From Azoarcus sp. (GTDB lineage: Bacteria > Pseudomonadota > Gammaproteobacteria > Burkholderiales > Rhodocyclaceae), in NCBI GenBank assembly GCA_031274995.1, contig JAISPJ010000033.1, positions 18,810-82,809 of the forward strand: 64,000 nt of DNA, written 5' to 3'. Positions 1 through 6,392 of this stretch are shown one piece after another. Numbering within the stretch: the stretch's first letter is position 1; the number at the start of each line of letters is the position of its first letter. The notes beneath the pieces were generated by a model, which saw only the letters and a program-made list of their open reading frames with translations, was not told where the DNA came from and did not search any database. The position numbers and the translations under genes are program-made.

Positions 1-1
1 G

Positions 2-469
2 GAAAATTCATGGCTCCGGCAAGCGCGTGATGGTTGGGAAGCCGTCGCAACGCGATGGAACCGGCTGGTCGTCGCATACGATGGCAGCCAACAACGCGAT
101 TTGCTGAAATCCTTCGGCCTGGAGGGTTTTTCTCCGTTGAAGGCCCTCGGCGGGGCTTCCATTGCCATTGCCATTCTGATGGCCGCGTTTTACGGCTGGG
201 CGCAACTTTGCCGCGATGATGGCAGACGCGACCCGCTCGACAAGATTTGGGCGCGATTCTCGGCACGGCTTGCTCCGTTCGGCCTTGCCCGCACACCTGC
301 CGAAGGTCCGCTCGATTATGCCCGGAGACTGGCTTCCGCCCGCCCCGTCGATGCCGATGCGCTCACCTTGATCTGTACCCGATACGCTTGTTTGCGTTAT
401 CGTTTACCGCCTTTACGCGCGGAAGTCGATGCGCTGGCGCGTGCTATTGCTGCCTTGAGCCTTAGATAG
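2..469 (+). CDS. C-terminal end of TgpA-like transglutaminase (partial)
   Basis: The frame is open from the first bases of the window to the TAG at the end, leaving 155 residues; the start lies outside. The visible part has a short segment rich in W, R and Q (WNRLVV-YD, then QQRDLL), one transmembrane helix (around IAIAILMAAFYGWAQL) and a C-terminal cytoplasmic domain with EGPLDYARR. This is the pattern of the DUF4129 tail of TgpA-type membrane transglutaminases (DUF3488-transglutaminase-DUF4129). The catalytic domain is not in view, so the call rests on the tail alone. The ORF-track start at 101 is only an internal ATG. Confidence 0.7.
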   Translation, partial: ENSWLRQARDGWEAVATRWNRLVVAYDGSQQRDLLKSFGLEGFSPLKALGGASIAIAILMAAFYGWAQLCRDDGRRDPLDKIWARFSARLAPFGLARTPAEGPLDYARRLASARPVDADALTLICTRYACLRYRLPPLRAEVDALARAIAALSLR

Positions 470-571
470 AAAGAAAGCGCCGGTACGGTCGGCACACAAT
501 CAGCAGTCAGTCTTTGCGCCGGAACAATACTTGCTTGGCGGGCAGAGTTTATGATGAGGAGCTTTTTTCAG

Positions 572-1735
572 ATGAAATCCAAAACCCTTGCCTCCCTGTT
601 TTGCCTGGGTGTTACTTTCCTTGTGTTCACCTTCGGGTCGGCCTGCGCGCGCGCGGATTTCACGACGCGCGAAGACGTCGCCGCTTTCATCGAAGAAATC
701 GCTACGCGCAATGAGCTTGATGCCGCTCCAATCTATGTGGCGCTTTCCCGCGCCAGTTATCTTCCGCGAGTCATCGAGCTGATAACACCGCCCGCGAAAC
801 GCGGCGTGCGGTCATGGTACCGTTATCGCAGCCAGTTTCTCGGCAACATGCATATCGAAGCCGGACTCAAAACCTGGGTGCAATATGAAGGCGAATTGCG
901 CCGTGCTGAAAAACAATACGGAGTGCCGCCGGAAATCATTCTGGGCATTCTCGGGGTAGAAACGATCTATGGCCGAAACACTGGCAATTTTGAGACGCTT
1001 TCCGCGCTTGCCACGCTGGCTTTCGACTATCCGCCGCGCGCTGAATTATTCCGTAGTGAATTGGAGTCGCTCTTTCTGCTCGCCAGGGACCAGAAACGCA
1101 ACCCGGCCAGTTACACCGGCTCCTACGCGGGCGCAATCGGCTGGCCGCAATTCCTGCCGAGCAGCATCCTCCGCTACGCGGTGGATTTCAACGGCGACGG
1201 AAAAATCGACTTCGACAGCGATGCGGTTGACGCCATCGGCAGCATTGCCAATTACCTGCACGAGCACGGCTGGGAGGCAGGCACGCCTGTGGCGGTGAGA
1301 GTCCGGCTTGCTCCCGGCGCGAATCCCGCGCCACTCATTGAGGCGGGCATTGAACCCAGCTTGAGTCAGGTTCAATTGCTGGAAGCCGGCATCCGTCCAT
1401 TTACCGATTCCCTGCCTGCCGTCGGCGAAGCCACGTTCGTCGATCTCGAAACGCCGGGAGTGGATACCGAGTACTGGCTTGGCTATCGCAATTTCTACGT
1501 CATCACGCGCTACAACCGCAGCAGTTTTTACGCAATGGCGGTATTCCAGTTGGCGGATGCGCTACGGGCGGCACATGGCGACGGCGGTGGCAGTATCGGT
1601 GTCGATACCGCATCCCGGAAAGCGAAGCCTGCGGCAGCGCGCAAGGCGTCATCAGGTACCGGGGCGAGCAAACCATCCAGGGCAGCGACACCGCACAAGA
1701 AGCAAAAGCCACGGCCTGCACGCCGGAAAAAGTGA
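572..1735 (+). CDS. mltB: Lytic murein transglycosylase B (MltB family)
   Basis: Periplasmic enzyme that cleaves the MurNAc-GlcNAc bond of peptidoglycan to give 1,6-anhydromuropeptides. A signal peptide (hydrophobic core LASLFCLGVTFLVF, cleavage near the ACARA segment) precedes the SLT domain. The motif GVETIYGRNTG carries the predicted catalytic glutamate, followed by AIGWPQFLPSS and a calcium-loop-like DFNGDGKIDFDSD, all typical of MltB. The C-terminus is a lysine/arginine/alanine-rich tail. I start at 572 (MKSKT), because AGGAG at 556-560 is well placed for it; the ORF-track start at 551 overlaps that ribosome site. No lipobox cysteine is obvious, so it may be soluble rather than a lipoprotein. 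Confidence 0.9.
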   Translation: MKSKTLASLFCLGVTFLVFTFGSACARADFTTREDVAAFIEEIATRNELDAAPIYVALSRASYLPRVIELITPPAKRGVRSWYRYRSQFLGNMHIEAGLKTWVQYEGELRRAEKQYGVPPEIILGILGVETIYGRNTGNFETLSALATLAFDYPPRAELFRSELESLFLLARDQKRNPASYTGSYAGAIGWPQFLPSSILRYAVDFNGDGKIDFDSDAVDAIGSIANYLHEHGWEAGTPVAVRVRLAPGANPAPLIEAGIEPSLSQVQLLEAGIRPFTDSLPAVGEATFVDLETPGVDTEYWLGYRNFYVITRYNRSSFYAMAVFQLADALRAAHGDGGGSIGVDTASRKAKPAAARKASSGTGASKPSRAATPHKKQKPRPARRKK

Positions 1736-1780
1736 CAAAAGGCCGGGGGAGGCAAGTTCAGCCACTCCCGTTCGGTTCAT

Positions 1781-1814
1781 CGGGCCACGCCGGCCTGAAG
1801 GCCGACGTGGCCCG
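1781..1814. terminator. Long hairpin between convergent mltB and lipoyl gene
   Basis: CGGGCCACG pairs with CGTGGCCCG, then after one C/A mismatch CGGCC pairs with GGCCG around a TGAA loop. It sits between two convergent genes and could end transcription from both sides. There is no long T run, so it may be a Rho-assisted or mRNA-stabilising hairpin instead. Confidence 0.55.
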
Positions 1815-1822
1815 ACGCGTAT

Positions 1823-2083
1823 TCAAAGCAGCGTCACCAGCACATTCCCCTCGTTGACCGAATCGCCTTCGGCAACCAGCACCTCCTGCACGATTCCAGC
1901 CCAGGGCGAAGAAATATCGAGCGCGACTTTGCCGGTTTCCAAAATGAGGACAGGCTCGTCGCACGCGACACGGTCGCCGGGCGCGACGAGGATTTCGAGC
2001 ACAGACACCTCACCTTGCCCGCAACATCCGCAAGTCTCCCAACACTCGGGGAACTTGGGCATACGAATTTCCTTGAACGGCAT
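1823..2083 (-). CDS. Stand-alone lipoyl/biotinyl-carrier domain protein
   Basis: An 86-residue protein that is a single lipoyl/biotinyl attachment domain: first strand KEIRMPKF, PGDRV, the attachment motif LETGKVALDI with Lys52 as the probable lipoyl site, then SPWAGIVQEVLVAEGD. Such domains normally swing intermediates inside 2-oxoacid dehydrogenases, but no E1, E2 or E3 gene is adjacent. The N-terminal loop carries an unusual C-x3-C-x-C-C cluster (residues 14-21). An alternative start at 2062 (MPKF) has a better ribosome site (AAGGA) but would cut the first strand, so I prefer 2083. Convergent with mltB. Confidence 0.75.
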   Translation of the reverse strand: MPFKEIRMPKFPECWETCGCCGQGEVSVLEILVAPGDRVACDEPVLILETGKVALDISSPWAGIVQEVLVAEGDSVNEGNVLVTLL

Positions 2084-2134
2084 GGCGGCGACACATCGGG
2101 TAGAATTTCTGGCAGGCATTATAATTTCAACTAC

Positions 2135-2163
2135 TTTACAGACGCGGAAACGCACACTACAAT
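2135..2163 (+). promoter_or_regulatory. Promoter of the tRNA-Ala/tRNA-Glu pair
   Basis: A -35 TTTACA (2135-2140) and -10 TACAAT (2158-2163) are separated by exactly 17 bases. They are followed by a GC-rich discriminator (GCGCCC), as is usual for stable-RNA promoters under stringent control. Transcription would start about 10 bases before tRNA-Ala. Confidence 0.7.
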
Positions 2164-2179
2164 GCGCCCTCTTTTGTCG

Positions 2180-2255
<76 letters not shown>

Positions 2256-2279
2256 GAAAGAAAAGGTTTCTGTATCTGC

Positions 2280-2355
2280 GTCCCCATCGTCTAGAGGCCT
2301 AGGACACCGCCCTTTCACGGCGATAACCGGGGTTCGAATCCCCGTGGGGACGCCA
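2280..2355 (+). tRNA. tRNA-Glu (anticodon TTC)
   Basis: A 76-nt tRNA with encoded CCA. The acceptor GTCCCC pairs with GGGGAC, the anticodon loop is CTTTCAC (anticodon TTC), and the T arm contains GGTTCGAATCC. The outermost anticodon-stem pair appears to be a C-A mismatch (CCGCC against GGCGA). The 3' half abuts a recombinase remnant, so this gene is a likely attachment site of a past integration. Confidence 0.95.
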
Positions 2356-2704
2356 CCTGTTCCCCGCTTTTATGCGGGCCGAGTCGGAGGAAAATTTCCG
2401 TCTCGAAGCTGGTGGCGTCAAGGACGACACGGTCTACCGTTCGTCTCAGCACGTCGGCCAGCCCTTCATGGGCTGCGCCGGAGATGCTTTCGGCAATTCC
2501 TTTCAAAACGCGCTTCACGTCCGCTGCGGTAATGCTCCGAAGCACACGGGCGCTTTCCTTCTCGGCTTCCATCGTTTCACGTTTATGGATGAGGGATTCG
2601 CGCTCATCTTCTCCGGCTTCGATTTGACGAAACAGCGCAGCTTCGGCGTCATCGTCGCGCTTTCCAACCTGTCTGACACAGAATATGTACCATCTTGATC
2701 GACC
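2315..2704 (-). pseudogene. Remnant of the C-terminal part of a serine recombinase
   Basis: The minus frame is open from a stop at 2705-2707 down to 2315 with no credible start. The translation has a charged coiled-coil stretch (QIEAGEDERESLIHKRETMEAEKE cut here for length) followed by LRRTVDRVVLD, the pattern that closes large serine recombinases of phages and integrative elements. The catalytic and DNA-binding parts are missing, replaced by the HigBA genes. The last ~20 codons run antisense through tRNA-Glu, so the original C-terminus was lost or changed at the tRNA junction. Read as the relic of an element integrated at tRNA-Glu. Confidence is moderate because only the tail survives. Confidence 0.6.
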
Positions 2705-2708
2705 CTAT

Positions 2709-3023
2709 CTACGCCGTGACCGCTTCCTCATAGCGTTGGATGCGCGGCAGGATGTTGGCCAATTTCACGCGGGTACGCGCCGTGTCGTAGTCAGATTGCA
2801 GGCCCATCCAGAATTCTGCCGTGGTGCCGAAGAACCGCGACAGGCGAAGCGCGGTATCTGCCGTCACCGCGCGCCGTTCGCGCACGATGTCGTTGATGCG
2901 CGGTGCGGGTACCTGCAAACCCATCGCCAAAGCATGGGCAGACATTCCAAGCGGGGTCAGGAATTCTTCTCGCAGGACTTCGCCAGGGTGAATGGGCCTC
3001 ATGCCGTTTTCAATGTGTGCCAT
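2709..3023 (-). CDS. higA: HigA-type antitoxin, XRE-family regulator
   Basis: 104 residues. The motif RPIHPGEVLREEFLTPLGMS and a helix-turn-helix (ALAMGLQVPAPRINDIV, then ADTALRLSRFFGTTAEFWMGLQ) are characteristic of the HigA/VapI antitoxin family. The protein should neutralise HigB and repress the operon through the inverted repeat upstream of higB. The start at 3023 has GAGG seven bases upstream. The gene begins 12 bases after higB ends, giving the toxin-first order usual for higBA. Confidence 0.9.
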   Translation of the reverse strand: MAHIENGMRPIHPGEVLREEFLTPLGMSAHALAMGLQVPAPRINDIVRERRAVTADTALRLSRFFGTTAEFWMGLQSDYDTARTRVKLANILPRIQRYEEAVTA

Positions 3024-3035
3024 CGCAAAACCTCT

Positions 3036-3314
3036 TCAGTGATAATCAACAATCTCAACGTCAAACGCATGGCCTTCCCGCCACACAAAGCACACGCGCC
3101 ACTGATCGTTGATGCGGATGCTGTGCTGCTCCTTGCGATCCCCCTTCAAGGCTTCAAGCCGGTTATTGGGCGGGATGCGCAGATCGTCCAGCATGACCGC
3201 ACGGTGGAGCATTTGCAGCTTGCGTTCAGCAACGTTGCGAATATTGACGAAACGCGCCGCGCTGTGTCCGGCGAACAGGTCATGGGTGATCGGGCATTTG
3301 AACGATTGGATCAT
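3036..3314 (-). CDS. higB: HigB-type ribosome-dependent mRNA endonuclease toxin
   Basis: 92 residues, the usual HigB length. The RelE-fold family is recognised from FKCPITHDLFAG at the N-terminus, RLEALKGDRKEQHSIRINDQWRVCF and the C-terminal EIVDYH. The family cuts mRNA on translating ribosomes. I reject the ORF-track start at 3350 because it lies in the promoter; ATG at 3314 sits only seven bases after a perfect -10 box, so the transcript is probably leaderless. Forms a bicistronic unit with higA in the mobile-island remnant. Confidence 0.9.
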   Translation of the reverse strand: MIQSFKCPITHDLFAGHSAARFVNIRNVAERKLQMLHRAVMLDDLRIPPNNRLEALKGDRKEQHSIRINDQWRVCFVWREGHAFDVEIVDYH

Positions 3315-3321
3315 GGTTTGA

Positions 3322-3350
3322 ATTATATAACGTCTTTCGTTAAACGACAA
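3322..3350 (-). promoter_or_regulatory. higBA promoter with an internal operator palindrome
   Basis: On the minus strand TTGTCG (-35, 3345-3350) and a consensus TATAAT (-10, 3322-3327) are 17 bases apart. The perfect inverted repeat TCGTTtAACGA (3337-3347) lies between them and overlaps the -35, exactly where a HigA dimer could block polymerase. The predicted start point falls on or next to the higB ATG. Confidence 0.75.
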
Positions 3351-3471
3351 GTGATAAATCGTATTTTATTCGAACACACGCGAAACCCCAACTCTTGGAT
3401 TCTCAAGCCCATTGAATAACTACAAGTCGGCCTTGATCCAGAGAATTTGCGATAAATTTTAACCATTGCCA

Positions 3472-3544
3472 AAATTTTTTCGTGCATATCTCACTACGAC
3501 AAGCCAAAGCACACACCATCATCGGTATGCGAAATTTTTTCGCA
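3472..3544. repeat. AT-rich pair of AAATTTTTTCG repeats, one forming a palindrome
   Basis: The 11-mer AAATTTTTTCG occurs at 3472-3482 and again at 3532-3542, exactly 60 bases apart. The second copy sits in the palindrome TGCGAAA-TTT-TTTCGCA (3528-3544). The 3351-3627 stretch has no convincing gene and is more AT-rich than the surroundings, fitting foreign or decayed DNA. Confidence 0.4.
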
Positions 3545-3654
3545 CATCGTCCGCGCCTGCGGCCGAGCGGCGTTCGATTCCAAATCCTGGCAAAGCCCGC
3601 TTCCGCCAGATGCAAATGCAAATGGCAGGTACTGCCTTAGGTGGCTAATGGCGC

Positions 3655-3683
3655 TTGCCCGACCAGAGAATCGTCACTACAAT
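3655..3683 (+). promoter_or_regulatory. Promoter of small RNA copy 1
   Basis: TTGCCC (3655-3660), 17 bases, TACAAT (3678-3683). The same layout occurs at copy 2 (TTGCCA, 17 bases, TAGAAT), so it is conserved between the duplicates. About 27 bases further upstream (GGTACTGC...GGTG..TAATG) are also conserved and may be an operator. Confidence 0.6.
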
Positions 3684-3689
3684 CGGCAA

Positions 3690-3786
3690 TGCCCTGATAA
3701 TAATAAGGCAACGCCATAAACCGCCTTGTACTGGCAGTTTCGCCTGCAAGCCTCCTTCGGGGAGACTGGTTGGCAAAAGCGCCCCG
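3690..3786 (+). ncRNA. Candidate small RNA, copy 1 (terminator arm lost)
   Basis: Homologous to the sequence at 5132-5224. Three hairpins are shared: TGCC/GGCA with a larger loop here (3690-3710); GCAG/CTGC (3734-3747), which is GTAG/CTAC in copy 2, a compensatory change; and CTCCT/GGGAG (3752-3764), CTCCT/AGGAG in copy 2. The conserved linker AACGCCA-AAACC and the end AAAGCGCCCCG are present, but the sequence departs from copy 2 just after the left arm of the terminator. Transcripts would therefore run on into the lysozyme gene 30 bases later, making this copy its leader. I know no matching Rfam family. Confidence 0.6.
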
Positions 3787-3816
3787 TGCGCATCAACTGG
3801 ATGAGAAGGACGAAAA

Positions 3817-4599
3817 ATGACACTCCCTTCACAGATGCTGCCTTGGCCGATCACTTGGGAGGGCGTCGCGCTCATCGCCCAATCCGAAGGGTGCCGCCTG
3901 AATGCGTACCAGGACGCGGTGGGCATCTGGACAATTGGATGGGGCGAGACCCTCAACGTGCGCAAAGGCATGGCATGGACGCAGCAACAGGCTGACGAGG
4001 CGCTCTGCGCACGCCTGAAAGAATTCGCCGTCGGCGTCCTGCGCACAATCACCAACCCCGGCACAACACCGTTGCAGCTCGCCGCCTTCGTGAGCCTTGC
4101 CTACAACATAGGAGAGGCCGCGTTCGGAGGCTCCAGTGCGCTACGGCTCCACAACCAGGGAAAATACCCGGAGGCCGCCGCGGCAATCAAGCTCTGGAAC
4201 AAGGCAGGCGGCAAAGTGCTTGCCGGCCTTGTGACGCGAAGGGCCAAAGAGGCGGAGCTATATCTCGAAGGCGTGCCCGTCCAGGTCGTTGCGCAGGTTG
4301 ACGAGCCGCTTGACGAGCCGCTTGACGAGCCTATCAACCCTATCAACGGCGTGCCGGACGCGGACGCGGATTGCGAAAAGCCGCTCTACCAATCGACCTC
4401 GATGCAGGCCGGGACGGTCACTGCGGTGATATCAGGGCTTGCCGTGGCGACGGAGGTATCAAGGCAGGTTGCCGGCGACCCGTACTCGGCCAGCCTGATC
4501 CCGCACTGGCTGATCCCCGCGCTGCTCTGCGTTGTGCTGGCAGCGGGGATCGTCGTCATGGTCCGCGCCTGGAAGCGAAAGCAAGAGGGCAGGTCATGA
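3817..4599 (+). CDS. Phage-type GH24 lysozyme (endolysin) with C-terminal membrane helix
   Basis: 260 residues. The T4-lysozyme-like domain has Glu24, Asp33 and Thr39 with exactly the spacing of the T4 triad (motif SEGCRLNAYQD, WTIGWG), and should cleave peptidoglycan. Residues 162-172 are a tandem Asp-Glu-Pro-Leu linker encoded by a 12-bp DNA repeat. Residues about 228-250 form a hydrophobic helix followed by a basic tail (WKRKQEGR), so the enzyme may be tethered to the membrane by its C-terminus. GAGAAGGA six bases before the ATG is a good ribosome site. No holin or spanin gene is next to it; it looks like a leftover prophage lysis gene. Confidence 0.88.
   Translation: MTLPSQMLPWPITWEGVALIAQSEGCRLNAYQDAVGIWTIGWGETLNVRKGMAWTQQQADEALCARLKEFAVGVLRTITNPGTTPLQLAAFVSLAYNIGEAAFGGSSALRLHNQGKYPEAAAAIKLWNKAGGKVLAGLVTRRAKEAELYLEGVPVQVVAQVDEPLDEPLDEPINPINGVPDADADCEKPLYQSTSMQAGTVTAVISGLAVATEVSRQVAGDPYSASLIPHWLIPALLCVVLAAGIVVMVRAWKRKQEGRS
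4298..4331 (+). repeat. 12-bp tandem repeat inside the lysozyme gene
   Basis: TTGACGAGCCGC is repeated almost three times in frame, giving LDEP-LDEP-LDEP in the linker between lysozyme domain and membrane helix. Such in-frame repeats can change linker length by slippage. Confidence 0.8.
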
Positions 4600-4852
4600 T
4601 TGGCGCTTGGCCGAAGTAACTTTCAGTGCGCTGCCGGAGTTAAGCATGGTCTTCCATGTTAATCTATCCGCCATGTTTTCTCTTCACGCCCTGTTTTGTG
4701 GAAACAGCATGTTGCGCACAATCGCATGAACGGCTATCATCCGCGCCTCTTGTTGTGCGGCACAGCCACACGAACAGACCGGCGGAAACCGGGATATTGG
4801 ATTATTGAATAAATCCAATCCCTTGAAGCCGGCAAATTTTCTGGCGTGCTGC

Positions 4853-4858
4853 TACAAT
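4853..4858 (+). promoter_or_regulatory. Probable -10 box of tRNA-Asp
   Basis: TACAAT lies 15 bases before the mature tRNA, identical to the -10 of the tRNA-Ala/Glu promoter. No clear -35 is present at 16-18 bases. The preceding stretch 4600-4852 contains no gene I can support. Confidence 0.45.
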
Positions 4859-4872
4859 GTGGCACCCCACGC

Positions 4873-4949
4873 GGAGTGGTAGTTCAGTTGGTTAGAATAC
4901 CGGCCTGTCACGCCGGGGGTCGCGGGTTCGAGCCCCGTCCACTCCGCCA
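4873..4949 (+). tRNA. tRNA-Asp (anticodon GTC)
   Basis: 77 nt with encoded CCA. The acceptor GGAGTGG pairs with CCACTCC with discriminator G; anticodon stem CCGGC/GCCGG holds the loop CTGTCAC (anticodon GTC). The D arm has GTTCAGTTGGTTAGAATA as in other aspartate tRNAs, and the T arm GGGTTCGAGCCC is intact. It lies between the two small-RNA copies in the mobile-island remnant. Confidence 0.95.
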
Positions 4950-5096
4950 CTTTTATTTTGCGTAGCATCTTGATTCATAAAAGAAAAAAGCTGCTGCCGT
5001 CATCGGACAAATCGAAGGTTTACGCTGAGCCTTGATAAAGCCCGCACCTCACCAAACGGCAAGGGGCGGGGTACTGCTTTCGGTGATTAATGACAC

Positions 5097-5125
5097 TTGC
5101 CAGACCACAGCAGCAACACTAGAAT
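5097..5125 (+). promoter_or_regulatory. Promoter of small RNA copy 2
   Basis: TTGCCA (5097-5102), 17-base spacer, TAGAAT (5120-5125). The position relative to the first hairpin is the same as in copy 1, so the start point should fall near 5131-5133. Confidence 0.65.
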
Positions 5126-5131
5126 GACTAC

Positions 5132-5247
5132 TGCCCTAATCAGGCAACGCCAGAAACCACCTTGCGACGGTAGTTTCACTACAAACCACCTCCTTTGAGG
5201 AGCGTGTTTGGCGAAAGCGCCCCGACGCAAACGGGGCGCTTTCGTTT
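5132..5247 (+). ncRNA. Candidate small RNA, copy 2 (complete, with terminator)
   Basis: A self-contained RNA gene of about 115 nt with promoter, body and intrinsic terminator. Hairpins: TGCC/GGCA (5132-5146), GTAG/CTAC (5170-5182), CTCCT/AGGAG (5190-5202), then the terminator. The second and third helices keep pairing despite base changes relative to copy 1, and indels between copies are not multiples of three, so it is not coding. The segment CACCTCCTTT equals the anti-Shine-Dalgarno end of 16S rRNA, so the RNA could pair with ribosome binding sites if that helix opens. Function unknown. It lies downstream of tRNA-Asp in a region (4950-5373) without any other gene. Confidence 0.65.
5212..5247 (+). 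terminator. Intrinsic terminator of small RNA copy 2
   Basis: A 13-bp stem CGAAAGCGCCCCG/CGGGGCGCTTTCG with a 7-base loop followed by TTT. Only the left arm is preserved in copy 1. Confidence 0.85.
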
Positions 5248-5373
5248 GCGCCCCGCACGCATTTTCTCATACTTTTGTCATTATATGCCAAGGGCATTCC
5301 CTCCTGTTGGACGGCAGATTGCCGCCTCTACAGTCGTTTGTATTAGGATTCGGTCTGACCCAAGGTTACGCCG

Positions 5374-5499
5374 ATGCCAAACCATAATGATGAGATTTTC
5401 AACCGGGTCATGAGCGACAAGTAATTCCGCAACGCCGCCCACGAGCATCTGGCACGTGAGGTTTATGAGCGCATTCGTGGTGGGGATCGGAAAAACTGA
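5374..5499 (+). pseudogene. Remnant of the C-terminus of a type I restriction subunit (HsdR-like)
   Basis: In one frame the sequence reads DEIFNRVMSDK, a TAA stop, then FRNAAHEHLAREVYERIRG and a natural stop. I recognise this as resembling the closing segment of HsdR-type restriction subunits. Only about 40 codons remain, interrupted by the nonsense codon, and the frame is closed upstream at 5356. Its last bases overlap the convergent arginase-fold gene. The family call is from memory of short motifs and is tentative. Confidence 0.45.
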
Positions 5500-6392
5500 G
5501 TTTCTTCCGTGAACTGGCCCTGCGCAAGGGCATCCAGCAACACTTTATTGACCTCGATCTGCTGGCGCTGCCAGTGGGCCAGGTCGCCGGGGGAGATGCC
5601 GGGCTGGCTGTCCAGTGCGCTGAGCCAGCGTTTCCAGTGGGTGCGGTAGCGGTGAATGGATACTTCTCCGGTGATGTCGCTCCCGATGAGACGCGGCGCG
5701 GCGGCACCGATGATGGAGAGCAGGCCATCGAGCGGCATCTGTCCCTGATCCCAATTGGTACGCGCTACGTTCTCGCTCAGGACGTCCTTGTCGATGGAGA
5801 GGTACAGGGGGGCGTGTGTGCCGGAAAGCTCACGGCACAGCGCCGAGATGAGGCTTTTGGCATTGTCGAAATTGCGTGCGGCATCGCGCAGGCCCAGGGC
5901 GCGCATCCAGCCGAGCTTCGCGCCTATCGTCCAATACCGGATACGTTTTCGGGCGAGCGGCCACAGATGGTTTTCCCAGGCGTGTGTCCAGCCAACGTCC
6001 GGGGAGCAGATGCCGATTACGTCGACACATGCGACGTGTGGCATGCGCGCAATATGCGCGACCCACGACCCGCAGTGGATGCCGAAAGGGAAACGCATGT
6101 TGTCCGGGTGGTTGTCGCAGACCAGGACATGTAAGCCAGTGTGTCGGTGTTGCCGCGCAATCAGAAGGGCGCTTATATGGTGAAAATCCCCGCTGCCCGT
6201 CAGCACGGGGCCGTACACATCGGGAAACAGGGTTTCGAGATGCGCCGAAAACGTGCGCCACTCGCGCCCTGTGCATCCGAAGCGGATGCGCTCTTGCCAG
6301 TCGGCCAGTTCGATGCGCGTAAGGCCGGATCGTTCCATCGTGCGTAACGAACCGTCCAGGTCGAGCACGAGCGGGGCAAGGTTTCCGTTCAT
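5463..6392 (-). CDS. Divergent arginase/ureohydrolase-fold protein
   Basis: 309 residues. The metal-binding signatures of the arginase/agmatinase/deacetylase fold are present: GSGDFHH (residues 66-72), CDNHPDN (92-98, D-x-H-x-D) and SIDKDVL near residue 200, so a dimanganese site is likely. Outside these motifs it is unlike known arginases, agmatinases or formiminoglutamases, and the substrate is unknown. The start at 6392 makes a 4-base ATGA overlap with the upstream GNAT gene, indicating coupling; the ORF-track start at 6437 is less likely. Last gene of a five-gene minus-strand operon. Confidence 0.75.
   Translation of the reverse strand: MNGNLAPLVLDLDGSLRTMERSGLTRIELADWQERIRFGCTGREWRTFSAHLETLFPDVYGPVLTGSGDFHHISALLIARQHRHTGLHVLVCDNHPDNMRFPFGIHCGSWVAHIARMPHVACVDVIGICSPDVGWTHAWENHLWPLARKRIRYWTIGAKLGWMRALGLRDAARNFDNAKSLISALCRELSGTHAPLYLSIDKDVLSENVARTNWDQGQMPLDGLLSIIGAAAPRLIGSDITGEVSIHRYRTHWKRWLSALDSQPGISPGDLAHWQRQQIEVNKVLLDALAQGQFTEETQFFRSPPRMRS

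Noticed and set aside
2315-2572. 85-residue ORF as an intact gene
   Set aside because: Its C-terminal 20 residues are antisense tRNA-Glu and its N-terminus is only a chance ATG within a longer recombinase-like frame lacking a catalytic domain.
3472-3542. Two AAATTTTTTCG repeats 60 bases apart as a possible CRISPR array
   Set aside because: Only two short AT-rich copies, no further repeats and no cas genes.
3690-5247. The duplicated element as a small protein-coding gene
   Set aside because: Length differences between copies are not multiples of three overall, while stem pairing is preserved through compensatory changes.
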